Positions 37,735 to 48,400 of a DNA stretch of 64,000 bases are shown here, in pieces (the first letter of the stretch is position 1; each line of letters opens with the position of its first letter). The stretch is from Montifringilla adamsi. Lineage: Eukaryota > Chordata > Aves > Passeriformes > Passeridae. The notes under the pieces are model-generated. The model did no database searches and was not told where the DNA came from. It was given only the letters and a program-made list of their open reading frames with translations. Made by a program: the position numbers and the translations under genes. The DNA is taken from contig JAGGNK010003113.1 of assembly GCA_017590115.1 (NCBI GenBank), forward strand, positions 298,209 through 362,208, given 5' to 3'.

Positions 37735-37898
37735 AGGGTGCTGCCCAGGGAGGTGCTGGAATCACCATCCCTGGAGGTGTTTAAGGAAAGACTGGAGTGG
37801 TGCCCAGCGCCCTGGTCTGGTTGACAAGGTGGTGTTCAGTCCTAGGTTGGACTCCATGGTCTCAGAAGTGTTTTCCAACCTAATTAATTCTATTATGC
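37735..37898 (+). mobile_element. CR1 LINE 3'-end fragment
   Basis: Sense CR1 end: gtgctgcccagggaggtgctggaatcacc, ggaggtgtttaaggaaagactgg, ggttggactccatggtctca and ttccaacctaattaattctat. Confidence 0.93.
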
Positions 37899-38039
37899 CT
37901 GTAGCATCCAAACCTGCCCACAGATACCAGCCATACTCCCCATACGCGGTGGGAGGCTTGGGGATGGGGGGGCTATCCTTGCCCTCACCTGCACACAGAG
38001 CATATGGGGTTTAACATGCTGCCCCGGGGATGTGCAGGA

Positions 38040-39190
38040 GTTGGGATACAGAGCCGAGAACCCGCCAGGAGCCCAGCTGGAACGCTCCGGGCCCCGCTCG
38101 GAGCCGGGCCGCGACCCCCGACCCCCGCCCGGCCCTGAGGGCGCCGGAGCCCGCGCCCGTCCCCATGGCAACCGCGCGGCTGCGCGCCAGGGGGCGCTCT
38201 CGGCACCCGCCCCCCCACACGGCCGCCGCGGCCCCGGCCCGATCCCCCGGCCCGGCCCGGCCCGGCCCCGCGACCCCCGTGCTGACCCTCCCTGCCGGCT
38301 GCCGGCCACAGGCCGTGCTGGGGAGCCCCTCAGCCCTGCTCCTCGCTGGCACTGCCCATCCCGTGGCCCTGCGAAGTTCCCAGGAGACTCCTGCAGCCCT
38401 CCGGGCAGGGCAGGAATCCTGCGGCACCCGGCTGCAGGTGGGCACGGGCAGGGCTGGGCTTGGCGCGGGCAGGGCACGGAGGGGTGTGGTGCAGGCAGGG
38501 GTGAGCACGCTGCGGGCAGGGCAGGGATAGGTATGGTGCATGCAGCGGTGGGCATGGCGTGGGCATCCTGCCGGGCGCTTGGCCGCACAGACCTTCCTTG
38601 ATGGAGCAGGACAAAGGTTTTGTTCTTCTCCCAACAGTGCAGCCTTGTGCGGCCGCGGGCAGCGGCGACAGGCAGCAGCCAGCGCGGCCCCGTGCTCCCA
38701 CGCCACGGCGCAGGGGGGGAGTTTCTCCTCCTTTGTCTGCTCCCGGCCAGGCAGCAGCCGGTGCGCGGCAGCGCCGGAGCAGCCGGGGAACGGCCTCGGC
38801 AGGAGCCGCGGAGGACGGCGGCCGCGGTCCCCTCTGCCCCGGCACAGCCACCGGCCCGGCCTCGCCGCGCTGGGAACGAGCAGCGATACCGGGGGAGCCA
38901 AGCTCTTCATGACGGAAACCCGACCAGGCAGCGGGGACGGCAGCTGCGCCCGGCGACGGGGAGGACGGCAGCATTGGGGACAAGGACACCCGCGCCCCGT
39001 CCCCACCCCCGGCGCCCGCCGTCGGCCATGGGGAACGGCATGAGCCAGGTAACGGGGAGCGCTGGGGCGGCTGCTCTGCGGTTCGGCCATGCCCGGGCGG
39101 CTCGTCCGGTGCCGGAGGTGGGAGACCCTTACCTGGCGGCTGCCCCTGCCGTGCCTAGCGGCGTTTCACCTGCCGGCACCGGCTTCGGCT
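38040..39190. promoter_or_regulatory. Large CpG island at the DUSP15 5' end, formerly the DUSP15/TTLL9 head-to-head region
   Basis: About 1.1 kb of CpG-dense DNA running through DUSP15 exon 1. In mammals DUSP15 and TTLL9 are arranged head-to-head here. In this window only the DUSP15 side has an intact gene. No TATA box was noticed. Confidence 0.6.
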
Positions 39191-42100
39191 CCTTGTTTGT
39201 TTGTTTGTTTATCTGCCGGCAGAGCAACACCGGAGGTGAAACAAGCAGGGACACTGCGCTGGGACAGCTGACAGCTGCCCGGGGGGTGGAGGGAAGGGGT
39301 CACAGCGAGTTCCTTCAAGGAAGGGGGGAACTTTTCCCAGCACCTTTAATCCCAAGGCCAGCACCAAGCACACACTGTGAGCTCTGTATGACTCCCAGCC
39401 TGGTGGTCCCACACCCCCTGCTCAGCGGGGCTGGGCTGTGCATGGGACTCGGCATCACAGGGCAGAGGGGATGGGCGCTATTTTATTTATGTGCTGCCCC
39501 GTTTTCTCCTCTGAGGAGCGGGTCAGCAGGGTGCTGGGGACAGGCACATGCTGTTTATTCATGGTTCAGTGTCCTGCCCTTGGGAGCTGCCCTTGCTAAC
39601 TGGCGCTCTCCCACCCGCTCCTCTCAGTGCTGCAGCTGTGAGTTAAAGGCACCCTGTCAATAGGAAATTGATCTAAAATCACAGGAATCACACACAAAAA
39701 AAACCCCTTCTTTAAGCTGTTCAATTGAGAGAAACGTTTCCAAATGTGAGCAGTGAGACAAGTGTAAGTCCAGCTGTGCTGGTGAAAATCACCTCCACCT
39801 GCCCTGAGCACCAAATATTGCTGCAGGGAGAAACTGGCAGAGAACTGCCTGGATACAGGATTGAACTCGCTGACCAGGCTGGGAGTGAGGGGGAATGTAA
39901 AATAGCTCTGGCTGACAAGGTTTGCAAGGTGTCCTGCTTCTGCATCTGCAGTGCTGTTAACAGAGGCCTTGTCAAGTAATTATCTTTTCATCATGAGAAG
40001 TGGAATTTCCCAGGGGAAATGAGCTGAAAGCATGGTGTCCAGAGCAATCTGGGCCTGAGCTGTGAGAAATGGGCTTCCTGCAGTGCAGAGTAAGGGGAGC
40101 AGAACTCAGGGCTGGGAGGGGGACAGCTACATCCCCTACAAGCTTCTCTGTGCCTGTTGCTTTCCCATCCCTGGAGCAGCACGGCTTCCAGAGGTCATGG
40201 GTATAGTCCAAGGCTGTACAAAGGTGTGTGCAACTTGCTGAGCTCAGGTAATGAACCCCAACGGAGGACTAATTGATGATAAACAACAGGAACAATAAAA
40301 AAGCTGTGTCTGGCTCCCAGCACCCATGAGAGGGCAGTGCCAGGTGGTTGAAGGTGCCAGGACTACATCCAGCCCCACATGCTGGGTGCCAGGGCAGTGA
40401 CAGCCCTGGGAACGCACAGGTCCAGCTGCCCCAGCACCATTCCTGCCCTGGGGCTGGCCATGGTCATGCCAGTGCCAGAACTTTGGCCCCTCCAACCAAG
40501 GTCAGTGCTTCCCAGTGTGGGTCCACAGCACAAGGTCACTGCTCACACTGCCACTTCCCCTTGTGTCCCACAGATCCTTCCTGGCCTCTACCTTGGGAAC
40601 TTCGTTGGTGAGTGGAACCCCACTGCTGCAGAGATGTTCTCCAGCTGGGGACTGGGGCTTGCTTGAGCTGGTGCCTCCCTGCCTGCAAATGCTGCCTGAC
40701 ATCCTGCCCACACCCACCACCCTGCCTGTGCCCACTGCTCTGCCTGCACCCACGGCCTGCTCTGCTGTCACCCCGTTTGGGTTGGCAGTAGTGGGAGTGA
40801 AGACACTGTGGGAAAGGAAAGGCAGAGACCCCTGCCTTTGCATGGTTTCCTTATTTAACAGCTGCCATGAGTTCTTGGGATGCATGGGGGAAAGGAGCCA
40901 AGGAGGAAATATGGATCCTGTGCCAGGAGCAGAGGAGCTGGTGGTGCCACACGGGTGCAAGGGAGCAGGACAGGGGCACTTCAGGGTAATGCTCCCCAGT
41001 TTTGCTGCTGTAGAAGAGGTCAGAGGGGGCTGTCCATCCTCAGGAGGGAATTTCCCAGAGGCTGAATCACCCCTTCTCACACCAAGTCACTATTTTAAGG
41101 AATTTTCATTGTCAGGGGACAGTTAATGACCAAGTGTTGGCATCTGCCATGACAAACAAGCCTGTACTCCTGCCTCCCTGATGGCTCCTTTGCCAGCTTG
41201 ATTCCTGCAGCAAGTGCTGCACAAGCTTAAAACCACTGGTGTGAATTGCTAAGGAAATGTCACTGGAGTGGCAGCCCTGTTCTGCCTTTGCCCCATGGAG
41301 CACTTTGGGTTGGGCTGGGGGGGGGGCTGTGGCTTGCTGGGAACAGAGGGACAAGGGCACCCAGCTGCCAGGTTCATCAGGGGGGTTCCTGTGAGCAGCC
41401 TCTGCTGTGGGCCCTAGGCCTGATGCCATCCAAGCACTCCTCATCACTCTGCCAAGCAATCCAGGGTGACAAGATTCTAGGCCTGCAAAATTAAGCTCAC
41501 AGAGGCATCTCCTCCAACTGGAAGCTTTTCCAGACCCTTGCTTCCAGTGTCACCAGTTGCTGTCACTGCCTGCTGAGGCGGATGGGAAGGTGGCAGGTGT
41601 GGGAGTCCCTATCTCCCTCTCCACACAGAGAGCAGCTTCCCTGCCCTTGAGAGCATCTCCCTTGAGACTCGCTCTTATTAAAATTCACATCATGCCATTA
41701 GCATTTCCTGGGCTGGATCCCTGAGCCAAGGTTTTACAGCACGTGAAAGTTTAGAAACCCAAAAGAATGAGATGGGGAAATGCTTCCCCTCCTCTCTGGC
41801 CGCGCTTGCTGCATCTGCTGGTTGTGGCATGAAAGGGAGACACTTGGAAGCTGCTCAGCAAGACAGGCACGCTCCCCTCCCTGTGCAGCAACTGCTGTGC
41901 TGGACTAGAGGCCAGGATCACATCCAGAATGCTGAAACATTGGTGAGAGGCAGGGCATTGCCCCCAACAGCCAAGGACACCTCATTTCTGTCCATGCAGC
42001 TGCAGAGAGAACAGACCAGAGAGCAGCAAGTCACTGCTCAGGTGTTTCTACAGAAAATCAGAGTTGATATAAATTGCTGCAGCTCCACTTCCATATTCAC

Positions 42101-44794
42101 AAGATAAAGCAGTTCTCTCTGCTGCAGCAAGTCCCAGTGCTGTGTGTGTGTATCTGCTCAAGGAGGTGTGCGCAAGGCACGTCTCCTCCCGAAGTGGGGA
42201 CAAGTACAGGCAGGAGGGACACTGCCTGCTGACCCAGAGTGTTTCTGTGCAAGTGTGAATGGTTCAACAGCATGAGCAGCAAGGAGAAGGGATCAGGGAG
42301 AGGCCTCTGGTTTAGGATCATGGGATTGGCATTCCAGGTTTCCATGTTTGCCCATGTCTGCACTGCTGCATGTGTGGGTGGGATGCAGTTGATCTGCTGG
42401 AGCAAGGCTCTGTGTGCTGGCTGGCTGTAGAAGCAGGGTGGGAGCACTGTGGGAAGAGAAGGATAAGAAATGAATACATGTTGATGTCTGGTTTTATCCT
42501 TTAGATGCCAAAGACCTGGAGCAGCTAAGCAGGAACAAGATCACCCACATTGTTTCAATCCATGAATCCCCCCAGCCCTTGCTGAAGGTAGGGTCCTGCA
42601 CCAGATGTCACCCTGTAGATTCCTGTAGCTCCTTCCATGCTGCATCTTCCTTCCCCCTCTGAGAATCCCATGGCACCTCTCCTGGTCACTGATCCCAGAG
42701 GGGCTGGGCGGCCCCCCAGCATGGGAAATTGGCTGTCTTGTGACTATAACCTGACCTTGAACACTGACGGGAAACAATTTCCAGCTCTCCAGACTCCTCT
42801 TTTTTCCCATCCTCTCCCACGAGCTGCTGGTGCTCCCTTGCTCTGCCCTTCACCCCAGGGAGACTGTGGCCCCATCCCCATGCAGGGGGGATGCTGTGTG
42901 GGGGAAGCAAAACCCTGTAGGGAGCTGTGTATGAGGAGCAAAGGCGCTGCCGGCCCTGCTCTGACCAGGTATGACACCCTGGCTGCAGTGCCTGAGCTTC
43001 TCCTCTTCCTATTCTCTCTTCCAGGACATTACCTACCTCCGTATTCCCCTCCCCGACACCCCTGAAGCCAACATGTGAGTACCCTGGGCATGGTGGGGAT
43101 ATGCAGAGAGGTGGGAGGGTGACCAGACGTGAGGGCTCACAGCTTCTCAAGTCCTCCATGTGCTCCAGCTCCCTCCAGCTCCTCAAGCACCATGACCCAC
43201 AGGCTGGAGATGTGATGCCATGGTGCAGGGGACCACCCCTGGACCCCAACAGCATCCCACTTCAGTGACTGCTGTGAGGGCATGAGCCCTGGGGTGAGGT
43301 GAGGGGCAGCCACTCGGCAGCATCCATGGAGAGAGGCAGCAAGCATCCTCCCAGGAAGTATCTGGAGAGGGGAGAGCACGTAAAGGGTATGGAGCCAGCC
43401 AAGGGCACAGTCATGGCTGGAGATTCGAGCAGCCAGCGTCCCATTGCCCCAGCATGAGTCACATAAGTCACAGGGCAGCCCTGTGCATCCCCAGCACAGT
43501 GTCCCCTTCTGTGTCCTCAGCACAGAATGAGCTGGCAAATCCACCTTTCCTTGGGAATAAACAGCACTGAGATGTTCAGGTCTCAGCAGTGGCTGGCAGA
43601 TCCCCTAAAACAACTCATACAGGGCTGTTCTGCCTGCAGCTAAAAAAGCTGTTCCACCCCTGAAGTTCTTATTCTGTCTGGTTTATTTTTCCTGCTAGCA
43701 AGAGGCACTTCAAGGAATGCATCAGTTTTATCCATCAGTGTCGCCTGCATGGAGGGAACTGCCTCGTCCACTGGTAATGCTGCTTCCCCTGTGCCTGCTG
43801 CTGTGTCCCCCCCAGCTCAGCAGATACAGCCCCCAGCCCCTCACTTCAGCTGCAACCCCTGATCAAAGCCAGCCTGTGCCAGAGGGCTCTGTGCCAATGG
43901 ACCCACCCAGGATCCACCCTTGGTTGTGGCTTGTGACTCAAACCCAGCGGGATCCAGGCAGTCCTGGAGCCGGGGCAGCTTTTTGCTGCAGCTGAGTGTG
44001 CAGGATGAGCAGAGTTTGGGGCAGGCAGCCAGGCAGTGGCTGCTGCTCCCATTCCCTGTAGAGGAGTGGGTATTTATAGGCACTGATGGCCAGGACCTTG
44101 GAAGGTCTCAGGCCTCTGGGAGAGCAAGTCCTTGGAGAAGAAGGACTGAAATATCTGAGGCACAGGGGTGGAGGAAGAGGCAAGCATGGGGTCAGGATGT
44201 GTCACTAACACCAGCCCTTCTGCACTTTCCCTTGCCAGCCTTGCTGGCATCTCCCGCAGTACCACCGTGGTTGTTGCCTATGTCATGGTTGTCACGGAGC
44301 TGAGCTGCCAGGAGGTGCTGGATGCCATCCGGACCATCCGGCCCGTGGCCAACCCCAACCCCGGCTTCAGGCAGCAGCTGTCTGAGTTCAGCGGCAGCGC
44401 AGCCCGCAAGGTGGGACATACCTCTGCCACCTATGACCTGCTCCATGGCTGAGCCTGCCGTGGGCCTCAGAGCAAGGACAAGTCCTGAGGGGACTCGGTT
44501 TTTTCCCTGCTCCCCTTGCTGGCAGGCTTGTACCTGCCCTGGTAAACCAGCACTATATTTTACTTCTCGCTCCTTCCGCAGGTCCGCAGGCACCTGAAGC
44601 AGAAGTATGGGATGTCGCCTTTCAATGACGAGGAAGAAATAAAGGCCTTGCTGCCAGTAGGGAGAGAAGGAACATCCAGGACAGAGGGAGCTGTGCAAGG
44701 ACTGGTCCCAAGAGCCAGAGACATGAGGAGCACAAGTCCCTTCCTGCTGCGGGTGAAGAGGACGTTCTCCTGCATCCCGGCTTGTCTGAAGTGA
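39028..44794 (+). CDS. DUSP15: Dual-specificity protein phosphatase 15 (VHY)
   Basis: Small atypical dual-specificity phosphatase, anchored to membranes by N-myristoylation and implicated in oligodendrocyte differentiation in mammals. Seven coding exons: 39028-39048, 40574-40607, 42505-42587, 43025-43074, 43699-43773, 44239-44410, 44582-44794, giving 215 residues with every phase closing. MGNGMSQ supplies Gly2 for myristoylation. Asp57 in RIPLPDTPEAN is the expected general acid. The catalytic loop HCLAGISR is split by the exon 5/6 junction at Cys88. The region LDAIRTIRPVANPNPGFRQQ follows. The last exon has KYGMSPFNDEEEIKALL and a basic, cysteine-containing tail (LRVKRTFSCIPACLK) characteristic of DUSP15 rather than DUSP22. 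The first intron separates only seven codons. Confidence 0.95.
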
Positions 44795-45500
44795 CCCAAG
44801 CCAAGGGAGAGCAGAGAGCATCACCCAACAGCCTGGGAGAGATGAAGGAGATTCAGTACAGTGGGACAGGGAGCACTGGGCAGGACCTGCACAAAGCCCA
44901 GCTCCTTCTTCTCTTCTGGGGTGGGAATGTGCCACCTTCTCTCTGGGCAGGTTTCATGGACGCTGTTGGGCTTTGCAGCACATGCTGGGCTCATCTTCTT
45001 CACATCCGATCTGTGCTGGGGACACAGATCTCTGTCCCTGGGTCACTGCAGGCTCCTGCTTGGGGCAGAACACAGGGGGTCTCTTCTGCCACAGGCCAGT
45101 ACCCAGGTGTTGCCAGCAGCAGCTTTAGCACTTGGGTACCCACTGCATGGCCTCAGGGTGCACAGGAGAGCTGGTGCTCCCCTCAGAGCAGTTTTCCCAC
45201 CAGCAGCACAAGCTCCCAGCATCCAGGTGGCTGCAGAGCAGGGACACACTAGTGTGCCAGCAGGTAATGCCACCACACAGGCTTCCAGGCAAGGGTCCAG
45301 CTCCAGACTGGCCAAGCACAAGCCCTGAGCAAGCACTGTAGCTTTAGAAATCCACTGCACCCCATTCCCACCTACCCCAGGGCACAGTCTGTAACAGGTG
45401 GGAATCAAGCATTTAACCTGGCCAGACCTCACTAGAGCAGAGCCTTAAGCCATTTTGCTTAAAGACTTTATATGTTCCCCAGTAATAAATACCCTTCTCT
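44795..45500 (+). other. DUSP15 3' UTR with poly(A) signal
   Basis: Non-coding sequence after the stop. AATAAA at 45484-45489 is the first canonical poly(A) signal and probably marks the transcript end. Confidence 0.55.
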
Positions 45501-48340
45501 GTGGTCTGACTCTCCTGTGATGGCCAGGTTGAAATAGGGATGCCAAGGGGGAAGGTCCCAGCATGGGACCAGTCTGGAGCTGCTGCTGGTCACTCTCTGG
45601 AGTGGGCTGGGGACACTGGCATGCCAGGACAGGGCTCACCCTGCTGCCTTGTGGGAAGGTGACAACGGAGGCCAGAAATGTGAGTGCCAGGGCAGGGCTC
45701 TCTGGGGACAAGCTCTGCTCCAGGAGCAGCAGGTGGGAGCTCACCTGGAGCGTGTTTCACTGTAGCCTCTCCACTCACTGGATCCAGGAGCACAAGGTCC
45801 AGGAGTCTTCAGGCTCCTCCAGCTGCTGGGAGTACTGGGAGCCTGACACCAGCTGTGTATCACAAGCCCCAGACCCATCCCATTTACACATTGCTGGAGC
45901 AGAGTCCCAGGTGGGAAAAATTCTGAGGATGCCCAGCTGGGTCATCAGCATTGTCCCTGTTGGGACTCAGAGCATGTTTCTGGGGTCCCCCTCATCCCTG
46001 CCCCCCATTTCTAGGGAGAAGGGATCCCCCAGGAGACAAAGCTTCCAGACCAAGGTTCCTTCCTGCTGCCAGCATCTGCCTGCTGAGCTTCGTGCTGCCT
46101 TGGGGTGACCCAGGTAGACTGGGAGCTCCATCCTCTCTGGGCAGATACTGACCAAACTGAATAACCAGGGGTGCATCATCCTTCACTGCTCCTGCACCAT
46201 GGGATCCCACTCTCCTTCCAGTTCCTCCCAGGCTCCTCTACCTACCCCCTTGGCCCCAGGCCAGGCTCTCCAGCACCCTTTGGCCTCCTCAGCACCCAGC
46301 AGGGTGGAAGCCCTGCAGCCCAGGATCACACATCTGGGATGGATGTGTGCCCTATGAACAGTTGCACCCTCTCACACTGGGACACCTTATGCCAAGGTGT
46401 TTGCACCCAGAGATTCCCCTGTTCCCACTGTAAACCCCACAGGGCCCTCCCGCTCAGCTCACAGCACAGCAGAATTTGTTTATTTTGGCAGATCTGGTTT
46501 ACACAGCTTGGAAAAACCCAGGCAAGGGCAGGGTTAGCTACGAGTTAATGTTTGACTGCCTTTTGAAGCTCATTTCAGCATGAAAAGTTTAAGGGTTAAG
46601 CAGCTTCGCCTTCTCCAGGAAGGGAGAAGCTCGGTGAGGAATACAGTGGGGAATGTGGCTCCTGAGCGTCCTCGCTGATGCCCGGGTAATTGGATCCCCC
46701 GGGTCCTGCGTCAGCAGGCGGCTGCCACACCACATGAAATCCCCGGCCGGCCGATAAAACTCATCCCGGCGGGCTGGGGCTGACAAACGAGCCGGCGGCT
46801 ACGATTATCTCCCGGCCTTGGATGTAATCAGTGAAGCCACTGGGAGGCTGTGCAGTGACTCCCTGCCACAGCACTGCTTCCCAAGGCAGAAAGGGGAGAT
46901 GTGGATTCTCTGTCCGTCAGTTCCCAGGCCCGTTTCCCAGAACGTGGCCCCACAGCTCGCTCAAAAGGAGGGCACAGGTGGTGCCTGGGCTTCACTTTGC
47001 AACAAAGGGGTCGCGGTCAGGCTCAATAAGGAGAGAAAACCCCTGCCAGTGGGGCTCGCTCGTACACCCCGTGTGGCCCCATGTGCCCTCTGTGCCACGT
47101 GGCTATGCCCTGTCCTCACATCCTCTGGGAAAGCCCAGGACTGGGCTCTCTGCCACTGATTATTCATTTGGAGACTTTGCAGCCCCAGTAGCTCTCAGGA
47201 ACTTTGCTTCTCCTCTCGGCCAGAGGTGACTTTCTCTGACTCAGAGCAGGAAAGGAGACCTGGGTGACTGCAAAAGGAGACTTGGGGGGCAGCAGCCGGG
47301 CAGAGGAGCAGGCTTTCCCTGCACAGCGACATGAAACTCTGCAGCAGTGATAGAGGAACCAACACCAGTGTCACCTCAGGGTGGCCAGTGACTCAGCCCG
47401 TGCCCCGCTGGGGGCCAATGGGGAGCTGGTGCAGGATGTGTCCCACCCCGGTCCCGGCAGCCCTTGGCACAGCTCATCCATCCTTCCCACCCTTTCCCGT
47501 TCGACTCAGCATCCAGAGCTCCACAAGGCAGACGTGAGCATTAGAGCAGAGGAGAGATCTGAGAGATAGGGACAAGTGACTGTTCACACCACCCTGGAAA
47601 CCCCGTGCTGTTCCCACAGCTCCCTGCAGCTCTCCACACCCATGGAGTGGGCAGCCGGTCCCATGGGAGGACGCAGTCCCTGGAGCTGGGATGTGTCCAG
47701 CTGGATCCCTAACGCAAGAAGTAAAGGGAGTAGAGTCCTTTGTCCCCTTTGGGGAGCATGTGGGAGACCTGACAGTTTTAGGGGAAGCATTTGGTAGGGG
47801 TGCAGGAGAGTTCCGTGTGCCTTCTGGTGCCTTGTCCTCTCTCCCGTGGGTGCAATGTGCCTGCCCCTCTCCCGCGAGTGCAGGGTGCGTGTGTTGAGAA
47901 ATACACCTAGTGCAGGTATCTCGGTATGTAAATCAGCAGTGCGAGCTGCACATAGTGTTCCGAACGGCAGGAAAAGGCTGCAGCCCCAGGCAAGAGCCGG
48001 GAATGGGCGCTCACCCTTTGCCAAAAAAAGGGCACTTCCCGGGGTGGGGGTCAATCACCCAGAGCCTCCGCAGGATCCAGTGAACAACGGGAAGAGGCTA
48101 AAATCGCCACTGGTGTACATGGGTGCACACATTGTGAGGATCTGAAACTTCGGGGATGCCTTTTTTGGGGGTCCCTCCCGGAGGCACCAGCTCCAGCTCT
48201 TCCCATTGCTGCAACCGTCAATTACGACATCATTTTTTCCTGAACACGGGTGTCTGACGCTGCTGCGTGGGGAAAAGTGGAGCAGAGAAAAAAATTTAAG
48301 AACCGTCCCCCCAGGCTTTGGGGCAGCCAGAACCTGCAGC
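45500..48340. other. Intergenic DNA between DUSP15 and IRF10
   Basis: No gene or classified repeat recognised. The last few hundred bases before 48200 have an unusual composition, with short unique motifs that could be an old repeat, but I could not assign it. Confidence 0.4.
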
Positions 48341-48349
48341 GTGCGCCAG

Positions 48350-48365
48350 GAAAGGGAAAGTGAAA
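48350..48365 (+). promoter_or_regulatory. Tandem IRF/ISRE-type element upstream of IRF10
   Basis: gaaagggaaagtgaaa is three GAAA half-sites spaced by two bases, the classical GAAANNGAAA binding pattern for IRF proteins. It ends 35 bp before the IRF10 ATG. Confidence 0.7.
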
Positions 48366-48376
48366 GCCGGAGGCGC

Positions 48377-48386
48377 TTTCGGTTTC
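48377..48386 (-). promoter_or_regulatory. Inverted ISRE-type element upstream of IRF10
   Basis: tttcggtttc is the ISRE core TTTCNNTTTC, opposite in orientation to the upstream tandem element and 11 bp from it. It ends 14 bp before the ATG, in CpG-rich sequence. Confidence 0.7.
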
Positions 48387-48400
48387 GCCGCCGGGCCGTG

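Noticed and set aside
39028..44794. Assignment of the phosphatase as DUSP22
   Set aside because: The catalytic region is shared, but the C-terminal RVKRTFSC-type tail and location beside FOXS1 and PDRG1 fit DUSP15.
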